A DNA stretch of 64,000 nt from Vibrio hannami (GTDB taxonomy: Bacteria; Pseudomonadota; Gammaproteobacteria; Enterobacterales; Vibrionaceae): NCBI RefSeq assembly GCF_029589055.1, contig NZ_JARQZP010000007.1:2170001-2234000 (forward strand). Direction: 5' to 3'. Under the pieces are notes generated by a model, which was not told the DNA's origin, ran no database searches, and was given only the letters and a program-made list of their open reading frames with translations. The translations under genes and the position numbers were made by a program. Below, one piece after another: positions 9,169 through 17,731 of the stretch; positions within the stretch are counted from its first letter, which is position 1, and the number at the start of each line of letters is the position of its first letter.

Positions 9169-10965
9169 TTATGCAAGACTCAGAAGTGGTGCACCCACTG
9201 CAACTGAATCGCCTTCTTTAACCTGAATGTCAGCAACTGTACCCGCACGAGTCGCACGAACTTCAGTCTCCATCTTCATCGCTTCAAGAATTATAAGAAC
9301 ATCACCTTCAGCTACCTGAGCACCTGGCTGAACATTTACCTTGAAGATTGTACCCGCCAGAGGCGCTGGAACAGCTTCTGCATTTGCGGCAGTTGCTGGC
9401 GCTGCAGCCGGGGCTGGTGTAGGCGCAGGAGAACCGGCTGGAGTTACGGATGTTAGTTGTCCCTGAGGACCAACTTCAACATCGTATACCTGGCCATCAA
9501 CCTTCACGCTGTAAGACTCAATACCGCCTGCTGCTGGTGCAGCCGTTGGAGCTGGAGCGGCTTTAGCTTCAGGCTCGGTACCAGGTGCTGGCTCAAATGC
9601 ATCTGGGTTACGACGATTCTTAAGGAACTTCAGACCTACCTGAGGGAACAGAGCATAAGTCAGTACGTCATCAACTGTGTCCTCAGCTAACGAGATACCT
9701 TCTACTTTCGCTTTCTCAAGAAGATCAGTAGTTAATGCATCTAGCTCGTCTTCAATAAGATCAGCTGGACGGCAAGTTACAGGCTCAGCACCATCAAGAA
9801 CTCTAGCCTGAAGCTCTTTGTTAACTTCTGCTGGAGCAGAACCATATTCACCTTTAAGCACACCTGCTGTTTCTTTAGTAATGCTCTTATAGCGCTCACC
9901 AGTTAGAACGTTGATTACAGCCTGTGTACCTACGATCTGAGACGTTGGTGTTACCAATGGAATAAAACCAAGATCTTCACGTACGCGTGGGATCTCTTCC
10001 AGTACCTCATCAATACGATCTGCAGCACCTTGCTCTTTTAGCTGGCCTTCCATGTTGGTTAACATGCCACCAGGAACCTGAGCAATAAGAATACGTGAGT
10101 CCACACCTTTCAGCTGACCTTCCCACTTCGCGTACTTCTTACGTACTTCACGGAAGTAAGCCGCGATAGGTTCAATCTGATCAAGCTTCAGGCCAGTGTC
10201 ACGCTCAGTACCTTCAAGCATTGCAACAACGGTTTCCGTTGGAGTATGGCCATAAGTCTGGCTCATTGAAGAAATAGCGGTATCCAGAATATCCAGACCC
10301 GACTCCACTGCTTTCACTGCGGTTGCAGTCGAAAGACCCGTTGTTGCGTGGCAGTGAAGTGCAAGTGGCACATCACAAGATTCTTTAATCCGGGTGATCA
10401 GCTCTTCTGCTTCATAAGGCTTAAGCAGACCTGACATATCTTTAATACATAAAGAGTGACAACCAAGATCCTCAAGACGCTTCGCTAGATCTACCCACGT
10501 ATCAGCATTGTGTACCGGGCTGGTCGTGTACGAAAGCGTGCCCTGAGCGTGAGCACCAACATCGATTGCTGACTTAACCGCTTTCTGGAAGTTACGAACG
10601 TCGTTCATCGCATCAAAGATACGGAATACGTCCATACCATTAGCGTGAGCACGCTCTACGAATTTTTCTACAACATCATCACCATAATGACGATAGCCCA
10701 ACAGGTTCTGCCCACGAAGAAGCATCTGCATTGGGGTATTCGGCATCGCCTTTTTCAGCTCACGTAAGCGCTCCCATGGGTCTTCGCCCAAGAAACGGAT
10801 ACATGAATCAAATGTAGCGCCACCCCATGTCTCTAAAGACCAGTAGCCAACTTTGTCTAGCTCGGCCGCAATCGGTAACATATCTTCGATACGCATACGA
10901 GTAGCGAATAGCGATTGGTGAGCGTCGCGTAGTACTACGTCGGTAATAGCAAGTGGTTTAGACAT
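9169..10965 (-). CDS. oadA: Oxaloacetate decarboxylase alpha subunit (biotin carrier/carboxyltransferase)
   Basis: A 598-residue peripheral subunit that moves the carboxyl group of oxaloacetate to its own biotin and delivers it to OadB. The N-terminal TIM-barrel carboxyltransferase shows VVLRDAHQSLFATR (metal Asp), CIKDMSGLL (conserved Lys) and HCHATTGLS (metal His pair). A PYC/OADA association domain follows, then an Ala/Pro-rich swinging linker (about 470-525). The C-terminal biotinyl domain has EAMKMETE, with biotin on about K564. Ribosome site AGGAG is 8 bases before ATG. It sits 35 bp after oadG. It could use a different 2-oxo acid, but the gene set is the standard oxaloacetate enzyme. 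Confidence 0.96.
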   Translation of the reverse strand: MSKPLAITDVVLRDAHQSLFATRMRIEDMLPIAAELDKVGYWSLETWGGATFDSCIRFLGEDPWERLRELKKAMPNTPMQMLLRGQNLLGYRHYGDDVVEKFVERAHANGMDVFRIFDAMNDVRNFQKAVKSAIDVGAHAQGTLSYTTSPVHNADTWVDLAKRLEDLGCHSLCIKDMSGLLKPYEAEELITRIKESCDVPLALHCHATTGLSTATAVKAVESGLDILDTAISSMSQTYGHTPTETVVAMLEGTERDTGLKLDQIEPIAAYFREVRKKYAKWEGQLKGVDSRILIAQVPGGMLTNMEGQLKEQGAADRIDEVLEEIPRVREDLGFIPLVTPTSQIVGTQAVINVLTGERYKSITKETAGVLKGEYGSAPAEVNKELQARVLDGAEPVTCRPADLIEDELDALTTDLLEKAKVEGISLAEDTVDDVLTYALFPQVGLKFLKNRRNPDAFEPAPGTEPEAKAAPAPTAAPAAGGIESYSVKVDGQVYDVEVGPQGQLTSVTPAGSPAPTPAPAAAPATAANAEAVPAPLAGTIFKVNVQPGAQVAEGDVLIILEAMKMETEVRATRAGTVADIQVKEGDSVAVGAPLLSLA

Positions 10966-11000
10966 GCTTATAAACTCCTTTTATTCCTGCTCAAAGCTAC

Positions 11001-11261
11001 TTACTTAGCGTTAGAGTTGCGGTACTTATGTACAGCAGCAGAAATAGCTGCAACAACTTGTGGGCTAACAGTAGATGATGATGTTGGTTGAACTTGTGAA
11101 TTTTGAATTGGTGCTGGGATCGGTTGTGGTACTTCTTCTGGAAGTAACCGTGACATCAACCGAACTAGGTAAACGAGAATAGTAAGAAAAACAAAAACCA
11201 CGGCCATCCCTGTGACCATCAGCGTAGCTGCTTCCCCTAATAAGCTTCCAATATCTGTCAT
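11001..11261 (-). CDS. oadG: Oxaloacetate decarboxylase gamma subunit
   Basis: A small membrane subunit of 86 residues that holds alpha and beta together and supports Zn-dependent decarboxylation in known Oad complexes. One transmembrane helix (about residues 12-34, GMAVVFVFLTILVYLV) is followed by a Pro/Gln-rich cytosolic tail. The frame extends 17 codons upstream, but AAAGGAAGC sits just before the ATG at 11261 and the sequence from MTDIGSLLGEA fits OadG N-termini, so this start is chosen. It is the first gene of oadGAB. A good sigma-70 promoter lies 76-103 bp upstream. Confidence 0.9.
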   Translation of the reverse strand: MTDIGSLLGEAATLMVTGMAVVFVFLTILVYLVRLMSRLLPEEVPQPIPAPIQNSQVQPTSSSTVSPQVVAAISAAVHKYRNSNAK

Positions 11262-11698
11262 TATGCTTCCTTTCTTGTCATCCTGACAAAATGCCAAATT
11301 CGATTTTTCCATATAGCGAACTTGACGCGGCTTAGGATTATCTCGATTGGAAAATAATTGTCAATTTGGTTTACAGGTGTATGAAAGATAACACACAAAT
11401 TTAGCGCCATTTATGGACAAATAACGACTTTAAACTCTATTTGTCATTATTTTTAGTCTATTTAACTAGGCGTTAACGATAACTTAAGGGAAAAAGTACA
11501 AGATTAATGCGATATGAGTAATAAAACTGATATTTTCAATTAAAAAACAATTACATGTAAATAAAATGTTACATAAAAACATACATTAAATTAACACTAA
11601 TAGCCATCTTTGTTGTTCTGCTGTTTTGTTGATAATGGCGCATGGACCAGACTGTTGCTAATCATTAACTGAACTTAGGCAAAGTACCTGAAATGAGA
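11262..11698. other. 437-bp gap between oadG and the tRNA array
   Basis: A/T-rich non-coding sequence. It contains the oadG promoter near its left end and nothing else I can name. I saw no open frame with a ribosome site and no RNA-like structure in 11370-11698. Confidence 0.6.
11337..11364 (-). promoter_or_regulatory. Predicted sigma-70 promoter of oadGAB
   Basis: Minus-strand -35 TTGACA (11364-11359), 16-bp spacer, -10 GATAAT (11342-11337). The hexamers score 6/6 and 5/6. It is placed about 76 bp before the oadG start. Confidence 0.7.
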
Positions 11699-11722
11699 AA
11701 GGCCTTGCAGAAGCAAGGCCTT
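11699..11722 (-). terminator. Terminator of the tRNA-Ser/Arg operon
   Basis: Perfect 10-bp stem AAGGCCTTGC / GCAAGGCCTT with an AGAA loop (TTCT on the transcript), 7 bp beyond the 3' end of the last tRNA-Arg. The following T-tract is short (TTTCTCATTT). Confidence 0.75.
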
Positions 11723-11729
11723 GAGATGA

Positions 11730-11806
11730 TGGCGCGCTCGGAAGGATTCGAACCTTCGACCGCCTGGTTCGTAGCCAGGTACTCTATCCAGCTGAGCTAC
11801 GAGCGC
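11730..11806 (-). tRNA. tRNA-Arg(ACG), copy 1
   Basis: 77-nt cloverleaf with encoded CCA. The acceptor is GCGCTCG/CGAGCGC with discriminator G, and the anticodon loop CTACGAA gives anticodon ACG (read as ICG), decoding CGU/CGC/CGA. It is the last gene of the array. Confidence 0.97.
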
Positions 11807-11842
11807 GCAATATAATTTTGTTTACATCTAAATGTGAAAGAA

Positions 11843-11919
11843 TGGCGCGCTCGGAAGGATTCGAACCTTCGACCGCCTGGTTCGTAGCCAGGTACTCTAT
11901 CCAGCTGAGCTACGAGCGC
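11843..11919 (-). tRNA. tRNA-Arg(ACG), copy 2
   Basis: Identical in sequence to copy 1, 77 nt with CCA. The 36-bp spacer to copy 1 is nearly identical to the 35-bp spacer to copy 3. Confidence 0.97.
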
Positions 11920-11954
11920 GCAATATAAATTGTTTACATTTAAATGTGAAAGAA

Positions 11955-12031
11955 TGGCGCGCTCGGAAGGATTCGAACCTTCGACCGCCTGGTTCGTAGC
12001 CAGGTACTCTATCCAGCTGAGCTACGAGCGC
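11955..12031 (-). tRNA. tRNA-Arg(ACG), copy 3
   Basis: Identical 77-nt tRNA-Arg with encoded CCA. With its 3' spacer it forms a 112-bp unit repeated in copy 2. Confidence 0.97.
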
Positions 12032-12075
12032 GCAGTAATTCTTTTTGTATGAACATAATAAAAGGTAGTAGAAAA

Positions 12076-12152
12076 TGGCGCGCTCGGAAGGATTCGAACC
12101 TTCGACCGCCTGGTTCGTAGCCAGGTACTCTATCCAGCTGAGCTACGAGCGC
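12076..12152 (-). tRNA. tRNA-Arg(ACG), copy 4
   Basis: Same 77-nt tRNA body. The flanking spacers (44 and 46 bp) differ from those of copies 1-3. Confidence 0.97.
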
Positions 12153-12198
12153 ACTGAGATATTTTCTATAACCAAATGATTATATTCATTTTTAATAA

Positions 12199-12275
12199 TG
12201 GCGCGCTCGGAAGGATTCGAACCTTCGACCGCCTGGTTCGTAGCCAGGTACTCTATCCAGCTGAGCTACGAGCGC
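12199..12275 (-). tRNA. tRNA-Arg(ACG), copy 5
   Basis: Same 77-nt tRNA body. It is the first tRNA after the internal terminator-like hairpin at 12318-12343. Confidence 0.97.
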
Positions 12276-12317
12276 GCGAGGTTGTGAAGTCTATCACACT
12301 TTAGTTTCTAAGAAACT

Positions 12318-12343
12318 AAAAAAATGGCCTTTTTTGACCATTT
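12318..12343 (-). terminator. Terminator-like hairpin inside the tRNA operon
   Basis: On the minus strand AAATGGTC / GGCCATTT form an 8-bp stem (one G-U pair) with an A6 loop, followed directly by a T7 run. It sits between the 3' end of tRNA-Ser copy 1 and tRNA-Arg copy 5, so it could split or attenuate the operon. A second hairpin, TTTAGTTTCT / AGAAACTAAA, abuts it (12300-12320). Confidence 0.6.
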
Positions 12344-12370
12344 AGTCAACTTGCAACTAAGCAAGTTAAA

Positions 12371-12463
12371 TGGCGGTGAGGGAGGGATTCGAACCCTCGA
12401 TACGGCTACAAACCGTATACTCCCTTAGCAGGGGAGCGCCTTCAGCCTCTCGGCCACCTCACC
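12371..12463 (-). tRNA. tRNA-Ser(GCT), copy 1
   Basis: 93-nt class II tRNA with encoded CCA and a long variable arm. The acceptor is GGTGAGG/CCTCACC and the anticodon GCT lies in loop CTGCTAA, decoding AGC/AGU. Confidence 0.97.
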
Positions 12464-12475
12464 TTTTTTATAGAA

Positions 12476-12552
12476 TGGCGCGCTCGGAAGGATTCGAACC
12501 TTCGACCGCCTGGTTCGTAGCCAGGTACTCTATCCAGCTGAGCTACGAGCGC
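12476..12552 (-). tRNA. tRNA-Arg(ACG), copy 6
   Basis: Same 77-nt tRNA-Arg, lying between the two tRNA-Ser genes. The Ser-Arg pair is therefore itself duplicated. Confidence 0.97.
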
Positions 12553-12589
12553 GTTGTCTATAATCTGCAAGTATTTTCAATAAAGAAAA

Positions 12590-12682
12590 TGGCGGTGAGG
12601 GAGGGATTCGAACCCTCGATACGGCTACAAACCGTATACTCCCTTAGCAGGGGAGCGCCTTCAGCCTCTCGGCCACCTCACC
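12590..12682 (-). tRNA. tRNA-Ser(GCT), copy 2
   Basis: Identical to tRNA-Ser copy 1 (93 nt, anticodon GCT, CCA encoded). It is the first gene of the array, directly downstream of the promoter. Confidence 0.97.
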
Positions 12683-12697
12683 ATCTTGCGGACGCAC

Positions 12698-12725
12698 ATA
12701 TTACGATTTACCAAAAATATGTCAA
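12698..12725 (-). promoter_or_regulatory. Promoter of the tRNA-Ser/Arg operon with GC-rich discriminator
   Basis: Minus strand: -35 TTGACA (12725-12720), 16-bp spacer, -10 TAATAT (12703-12698), followed by the GC-rich stretch GTGCGTCCGC. A discriminator of that kind is typical of stable-RNA promoters under stringent (ppGpp/DksA) control; the regulation is inference. Confidence 0.8.
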
Positions 12726-12841
12726 TGACTTTCTGATATTAAATCGGTAAAAATTGTGTGATAGAACAGGATTCAACCAATAGTGGTTAGATTGCTACTT
12801 TTTTGTCACTTTTCATGGCGAAAAAGCAGTCAGATGAAAAG

Positions 12842-12868
12842 AAAAAGGCTAGTGAACACACTAGCCTT
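12842..12868 (-). terminator. csrA terminator
   Basis: Perfect 10-bp stem AAGGCTAGTG / CACTAGCCTT with a 4-nt loop, followed on the minus strand by TTTTT. It is 11 bp past the csrA stop and separates csrA from the tRNA promoter. Confidence 0.85.
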
Positions 12869-12878
12869 AATATCTGGA

Positions 12879-13076
12879 TTAGTAGTTGCCCGAACCAGGG
12901 TTACCAGTACCCTTTTCTGCTTGTATACGCATATAAATTTCTTCACGGTGAACCGATACTTCTTTTGGCGCGTTTACACCAATACGTACCTGATTACCTT
13001 TTACGCCAAGAACCGTAACGGTAACTTCATCACCAATCATTAAAGTTTCGCCTACTCGGCGAGTCAAAATCAGCAT
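12879..13076 (-). CDS. csrA: Carbon storage regulator CsrA
   Basis: A 65-residue homodimeric RNA-binding protein that binds GGA motifs in mRNA leaders and controls carbon metabolism, motility and biofilm genes. Nearly invariant core: MLILTRRVGETLMIGDEV at the N-terminus and APKEVSVHREEIY, containing the key Arg of the RNA-binding surface (VHREEI). Ribosome site AAGGAG lies 7 bases before ATG. The neighbours alaS-lysC-csrA-tRNA-Ser/Arg match the arrangement seen in many gammaproteobacteria (E. coli csrA-serV-argVYZQ). Confidence 0.98.
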   Translation of the reverse strand: MLILTRRVGETLMIGDEVTVTVLGVKGNQVRIGVNAPKEVSVHREEIYMRIQAEKGTGNPGSGNY

Positions 13077-13163
13077 TCTGTGCTCCTTGAGTGATCTCTG
13101 AACTATATCTCTTTATTCTGCTTATTATTCACAAATTCGATAGGCCCGTAAATTAGCTTAACA

Positions 13164-14348
13164 CTAAATTACGGCTAATTTATCTTGTTTTTCAACAAGG
13201 TCTCTCGCAACTATGAAAGTCTCGTGAATAATATTAGCTGCTCTTTCTACTACTTCTAGTTTAAGTAATAACATTGAAAATTGCTGACCGGTTGTCGAAG
13301 CAAAGATCTCTATCGCATTTTCCGAAAGAATTTCAGTTGAGTGTTGAACAATTCCTTCTGCCTTACTGCCTACGCATGTAAGTGAACTCACCTGTTCACT
13401 ATTACGGATTTTGTCGCCAAAAACCAGTGCTATCTTGTCGAAAGACTCTTGTTTAACAACAACACCTTGTCGATTTGTATCCTCGATCACAGTCCAGACC
13501 TGGATACCAAGCAATCGGCATTGCTTAACAAGGCCATCGAATTCTAACTTATCTACATGGATAAAAACGAGATCTTTTTGAATTGCGATACCGCAAACGC
13601 CATGTAGACACTCACTCCCTTTTACCAGAGTGCCTGAGTCTTCAGAAAACGAAGAGCGAACTCGAAGTGGAATACTCTTACCTTTCGCTTCGACAACGCA
13701 CGGCAGGTGTAGAACTTTGGCGCCTTTTCGTGCCATCTCTTCCATATTTGGAAAGTCAATAATATTAAGTTTCTTAGCGTCGCCGACAATACGAGGATCA
13801 CATGTATATATACCGTCTACATCTGTAAAAATCTGGCACTCATCGGCTTGCAAAGCACCGGCAATAGCGACAGCTGTCGTATCAGAGCCACCACGACCCA
13901 GAGTCGTAATATCTCCATTTTCATTTATTCCCTGAAAACCCGCTACAATTACGATCTGATCGTCTGACAGAAGTTCATTAATCGAGTCTGTTTTAATATT
14001 TCTGATAGTTGCGTCATTGTGCAGGTTGTCGGTGTAAATACCGGCCTGTCCGCCAGTTAATGAGCTCGCTTTGTACCCCATGTTATTTAGCGTCATGGAC
14101 AATAAAGACATCGAAACCTGCTCACCAGCCGACAGCAAAACGTCAAGCTCACGCGCATCTGGCACCGCATCAATTTCTTTTGCCAGGCTCATTAAACGGT
14201 TTGTCTCACCCGACATAGCTGAGACAACCACCACCAGATTAATGCCAGACTCTTTAATTTGAACAACACGCTCAGCAACCATTTTGATACGTTCTATAGT
14301 ACCTACAGAAGTACCACCAAACTTTAAAACATGTAGCGGCTTTTTCAC
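13164..14348 (-). CDS. lysC: Aspartate kinase
   Basis: Phosphorylates aspartate, the entry step to lysine, threonine, methionine and diaminopimelate. It has an N-terminal kinase domain (KFGGTSVG at residues 9-16; GRGGSDTTA substrate loop) and a C-terminal regulatory pair of ACT domains, so feedback inhibition is expected. The frame opens at 14417, but that codon lies inside the alaS terminator. The GTG at 14348 gives MKKPLHVLKFGGTSVG, matching family N-termini, and a purine-rich GGAAG precedes it; length 394. No homoserine dehydrogenase domain is present. The leader is too short for a lysine riboswitch. Confidence 0.92.
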   Translation of the reverse strand: MKKPLHVLKFGGTSVGTIERIKMVAERVVQIKESGINLVVVVSAMSGETNRLMSLAKEIDAVPDARELDVLLSAGEQVSMSLLSMTLNNMGYKASSLTGGQAGIYTDNLHNDATIRNIKTDSINELLSDDQIVIVAGFQGINENGDITTLGRGGSDTTAVAIAGALQADECQIFTDVDGIYTCDPRIVGDAKKLNIIDFPNMEEMARKGAKVLHLPCVVEAKGKSIPLRVRSSFSEDSGTLVKGSECLHGVCGIAIQKDLVFIHVDKLEFDGLVKQCRLLGIQVWTVIEDTNRQGVVVKQESFDKIALVFGDKIRNSEQVSSLTCVGSKAEGIVQHSTEILSENAIEIFASTTGQQFSMLLLKLEVVERAANIIHETFIVARDLVEKQDKLAVI

Positions 14349-14408
14349 CGGCTTCCACCTTCCCCGAGAATTAATCTCGTCCGTATTTGTATACTCAGTT
14401 ATAAACAG

Positions 14409-14435
14409 AAAAACCAACTAACCGCGGTTAGTTGG
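14409..14435 (-). terminator. alaS terminator
   Basis: Palindrome CCAACTAA-CCGCGG-TTAGTTGG followed on the minus strand by TTTTT, about 45 bp past the alaS stop and just upstream of lysC. Confidence 0.85.
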
Positions 14436-14479
14436 CTTTGTTTTACTCTATTCTTGAACTAGAACTTCAAGACAGTCAG

Positions 14480-17068
14480 TTATTCGCCCAAACGCTCTTC
14501 TAACCAAGGCTGAACAGACTTAAGTGCTTCTGGTAGTGCATCCACATCGGTACCACCAGCCTGAGCCATGTCAGGACGACCGCCGCCTTTACCACCAACC
14601 TGCTGCGCTACAAGATTAACTAACTCACCAGCTTTAACCTTGCCAGTAAGATCTTTAGTTACACCTGCAATAAGGCCGACTTTGCCGTTCGCTACGTTTG
14701 CCAGAAGAATAATACCGCTGCCAACCTGGTTCTTGATATCGTCTACCATGGTACGAAGGTTCTTGTTATCTGCACCTTCAAGTGCTGCTACCAACACTTT
14801 ATGACCAGCGATATCCTGAACCTTGCCCATTACGTTTGCACTTTCAACGGCAGCCAGTTTGTCTTTAAGCTGCTGGATCTCTTTTTCCAGAGATTTTGCT
14901 TTTGAAGCAGAATCTGAAAGCTTCTCTTCGTACTGCTTCTGCTGAGCTTCAATTGCATCCAGTGCAGCTTCACCAGTTACCGCTTCAATACGGCGGATGC
15001 CTGCTGCAATACCACCTTCTGAAGTGATCTTAAACAGGCCGATATCACCAGTATTACTAGCGTGGATACCACCACAAAGTTCTGTCGAAAACTCACCCAT
15101 TGAAAGTACGCGCACTTCATCGTCATACTTTTCGCCAAACAATGCCATTGCGCCTTTTGCTTTCGCAGACTCAATATCCATTACATTGGTTTCAATATCG
15201 TGGTTGGTACGAACCTGAAGGTTAACCAGACGCTCTACTTCTCTTAGCTCTTCTGGTTTCACAGCTTCTAGATGAGAGAAGTCAAAACGCAGGTTTTCTG
15301 GCTTCACAAGAGAACCTTTCTGAGCCACATGCTCGCCAAGTACAGTGCGAAGTGCTGCATGCAGAAGGTGGGTAGCAGAGTGGTTCAGAGAGATAGCTGC
15401 ACGACGCTCTGCATCAACGATAGCTTCAACCTTGTCACCTTTAGCGAACACACCTTCAGTTAGCTCGCCATGGTGTGCAATTGCATTACCCAGCTTTTGT
15501 GTGTCTTCAACTTTGAAAAGGCCAGTTGTTGTTTTTAGTACACCAGCATCGCCACACTGACCGCCCGATTCTGCATAGAATGGGGTCTCATTCAGTACTA
15601 CGATTGCTTTATCACCAGCAGATAGCGTTTCTGCTTCCTGACCTTCCACGAACAGAGCCACAACGTCTGAGTTACTCTCAGTACCTTCGTAACCACGGAA
15701 TTCTGTTGAAGCATCAACTTTAATTGCTTCGTTGTAATCAGTACCAAACTGACCAGCTTCACGAGCACGCTGTCGCTGAGCTTCCATCGCTTTTTCGAAG
15801 CCTTCTTCGTCGATAGAGAGCTCTCTTTCACGAGCTACGTCGTTGGTTAAGTCAGCCGGGAAACCGTAAGTATCGTATAGTTTAAATACGGTTTCGCCAT
15901 CAAGAACCTTACCATCAAGGCTATCCAGCGCTTCTGTAAGGATTGTCATACCACGTTCAAGTGTACGACCAAAGTTTTCTTCTTCGATTCGAAGTACTTT
16001 TTCCACTAGCTCTTGTTGCTTCTTAAGCTCAGCACCAGCAGTACCCATCACATCTGCAAGTACACCAACTAGTTTGTAGAAAAATGCACCTTGTGCGCCA
16101 AGCTTGTTGCCGTGACGAACTGCACGACGAATGATACGACGAAGCACATAACCACGACCTTCGTTCGATGGCATAACACCATCAACAATCAGGAATGCAC
16201 AAGAACGAATATGGTCAGCAACTACACGCAGAGACTGATTAGAAAGATCTTCGTGACCTGTTACTTCAGCAGCAGCTTTAATTAGTGTCTGGAATACATC
16301 GATTTCATAGTTTGAGTGAACGCCCTGCATAATTGCTGCAATACGCTCGATACCCATACCAGTATCAACAGATGGCTTAGGTAGCGGTTCCATAGTACCG
16401 TCGACATGACGGTTGAACTGCATAAATACGTTGTTCCAGATCTCAATAAAACGGTCACCGTCTTCTTCTGGAGTACCAGGACGGCCGCCCCAAATGTGCT
16501 CGCCGTGATCATAGAAGATCTCAGTACATGGACCACAAGGACCAGTGTCACCCATCTGCCAGAAGTTATCTGACTCGTAAGGTTTTCCGCCTTTTTTGTC
16601 GCCAATACGAACAATGCGATCGGCTGGAATATTCATCTTTTTATTCCAGATATCAAACGCTTCATCATCAGTTTCGTATACTGTTACTAGCAGCTTCTCT
16701 TTTGGTAGCTTAAGAGTTTCCGTCAGGAACTCCCAAGCGTACGCAATTGCATCTTCTTTAAAGTAGTCACCGAAGCTGAAGTTGCCTAGCATTTCGAAGA
16801 ATGTGTGGTGACGAGCTGTGAAACCTACGTTTTCAAGGTCATTATGCTTACCACCGGCACGTACACAACGCTGGGCTGTAGTGGCTCGGGTATAGGCTCG
16901 TTTTTCTAAGCCAAGGAAACAATCTTTAAACTGGTTCATACCCGCATTGGTAAATAGCAATGTTGGATCATTTGCTGGTACCAATGAAGAACTATCTACA
17001 ATTTGGTGTCCTTTGCTTTCAAAGAACTTTAGAAACGCACTGCGTATCTCGTCGGTGCTCATGTACAT
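14480..17068 (-). CDS. alaS: Alanine-tRNA ligase
   Basis: Class II aminoacyl-tRNA synthetase of 862 residues. The N-terminal catalytic core shows VPANDPTLLFTNAGMNQFK, CVRAGGKHNDLENVG and RHHTFFEMLGNFSFGDYF. The editing domain has HSATHLLHAAL and CGGIHASNTGDI (zinc His/Cys ligands). A coiled coil and the glycine-rich C-Ala domain (QQVGGKGGGRPDMAQAGG) follow. The frame extends further upstream, but the ATG at 17068 has AGGAAG before it and begins MYMSTDEIRSAF, the family N-terminus. It lies between recX and lysC, as in related genomes. Confidence 0.97.
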   Translation of the reverse strand: MYMSTDEIRSAFLKFFESKGHQIVDSSSLVPANDPTLLFTNAGMNQFKDCFLGLEKRAYTRATTAQRCVRAGGKHNDLENVGFTARHHTFFEMLGNFSFGDYFKEDAIAYAWEFLTETLKLPKEKLLVTVYETDDEAFDIWNKKMNIPADRIVRIGDKKGGKPYESDNFWQMGDTGPCGPCTEIFYDHGEHIWGGRPGTPEEDGDRFIEIWNNVFMQFNRHVDGTMEPLPKPSVDTGMGIERIAAIMQGVHSNYEIDVFQTLIKAAAEVTGHEDLSNQSLRVVADHIRSCAFLIVDGVMPSNEGRGYVLRRIIRRAVRHGNKLGAQGAFFYKLVGVLADVMGTAGAELKKQQELVEKVLRIEEENFGRTLERGMTILTEALDSLDGKVLDGETVFKLYDTYGFPADLTNDVARERELSIDEEGFEKAMEAQRQRAREAGQFGTDYNEAIKVDASTEFRGYEGTESNSDVVALFVEGQEAETLSAGDKAIVVLNETPFYAESGGQCGDAGVLKTTTGLFKVEDTQKLGNAIAHHGELTEGVFAKGDKVEAIVDAERRAAISLNHSATHLLHAALRTVLGEHVAQKGSLVKPENLRFDFSHLEAVKPEELREVERLVNLQVRTNHDIETNVMDIESAKAKGAMALFGEKYDDEVRVLSMGEFSTELCGGIHASNTGDIGLFKITSEGGIAAGIRRIEAVTGEAALDAIEAQQKQYEEKLSDSASKAKSLEKEIQQLKDKLAAVESANVMGKVQDIAGHKVLVAALEGADNKNLRTMVDDIKNQVGSGIILLANVANGKVGLIAGVTKDLTGKVKAGELVNLVAQQVGGKGGGRPDMAQAGGTDVDALPEALKSVQPWLEERLGE

Positions 17069-17227
17069 GCGACTCTTCCTGAAACTTTCGAGATGGAAAT
17101 CTGGAGGGGGCAGAAACGCCCACAATAATTTAATGGCGGGTATTGTATACTCAAATCAATATAAGATGCGAGCTAATGAAAAAATTAATTCAGGTGCAAC
17201 AGAGAAATAACCAGTCGCCAGACCGTA

Positions 17228-17671
17228 TCAGTCGTCGGCCTTTAATGCATAATTGATCTGCTCGAAATCAAAACCTCTATACTGAAGGAATCGAACCTGC
17301 TTAGCATACTCCTTCTGATCTGACGCCTTCTTACCTTTAAACTTCTTTTCAGCTACGGCTTTAGCCAACTCAAACCAGTCTACTTCCTCAGACTCAATAG
17401 CCCGATAAATCAACTCTTCATCAACGCGTTTAAACGAAAGCTCTTGTTTGATTCTGTTTACGCCATGTCCTTTAGAGACATGCTGACGCACCTGGCTTTG
17501 AGCATAACGAAGATCATTGAGATAGTTGCTTTCAACACAGTACTGAACCGCCTTTTCAGCATCTCCTTCCGAATAACCTTTGCTTTTAAGTTTCTGCAGC
17601 AATTCAAATCGGCCATGGTCGCGGCGAGATAAAAGATAAATGGAGGTTTCTAGTGCAGTAAATGTAGACAT
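17228..17671 (-). CDS. recX: RecA regulator RecX
   Basis: A 147-residue helical-repeat protein that caps RecA filaments and limits recombinase activity. Family pattern visible: LETSIYLLSRRDHGRFELLQKLKSKGY near the N-terminus, three-helix repeats rich in basic and aromatic residues, and VRFLQYRGFDFEQINYAL at the end. The frame extends to 17701 but those codons overlap the recA terminator, so the ATG at 17671 (MSTFTALETS) is chosen. It lies 60 bp downstream of recA; expression is likely by read-through of the recA terminator, as in E. coli. Confidence 0.92.
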   Translation of the reverse strand: MSTFTALETSIYLLSRRDHGRFELLQKLKSKGYSEGDAEKAVQYCVESNYLNDLRYAQSQVRQHVSKGHGVNRIKQELSFKRVDEELIYRAIESEEVDWFELAKAVAEKKFKGKKASDQKEYAKQVRFLQYRGFDFEQINYALKADD

Positions 17672-17684
17672 ATAAAAATCAGGT

Positions 17685-17710
17685 AAAAAAGAAGGGCGCA
17701 AGCGCCCTTC
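17685..17710 (-). terminator. recA terminator
   Basis: Stem GAAGGGCG / CGCCCTTC with a CAAG loop (CTTG on the transcript), followed on the minus strand by TTTTTT. It lies between the recA stop and the recX start, so recX transcription needs read-through. Confidence 0.85.
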
Positions 17711-17731
17711 TTCTATAGTTAACTATTTAAA

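Noticed and set aside
11370..11400. CRP site upstream of oadGAB
   Set aside because: The TGTGTG...TTCATAC sequence matches only one half of the CRP consensus.
11730..12682. CRISPR-like regular repeats
   Set aside because: The repeats are tRNA genes with cloverleaf structure and CCA ends; spacers are short, A/T-rich and partly duplicated.
12370..12750. 126-codon open frame on the + strand across the tRNA genes
   Set aside because: It is antisense read-through of tRNA-Ser/Arg sequence (REGFEPS-type translation), a well-known false gene pattern.
14349..14479. Lysine riboswitch before lysC
   Set aside because: Only about 130 bp separate alaS and lysC, and most of it is the alaS terminator; there is no room for the ~170-nt aptamer.
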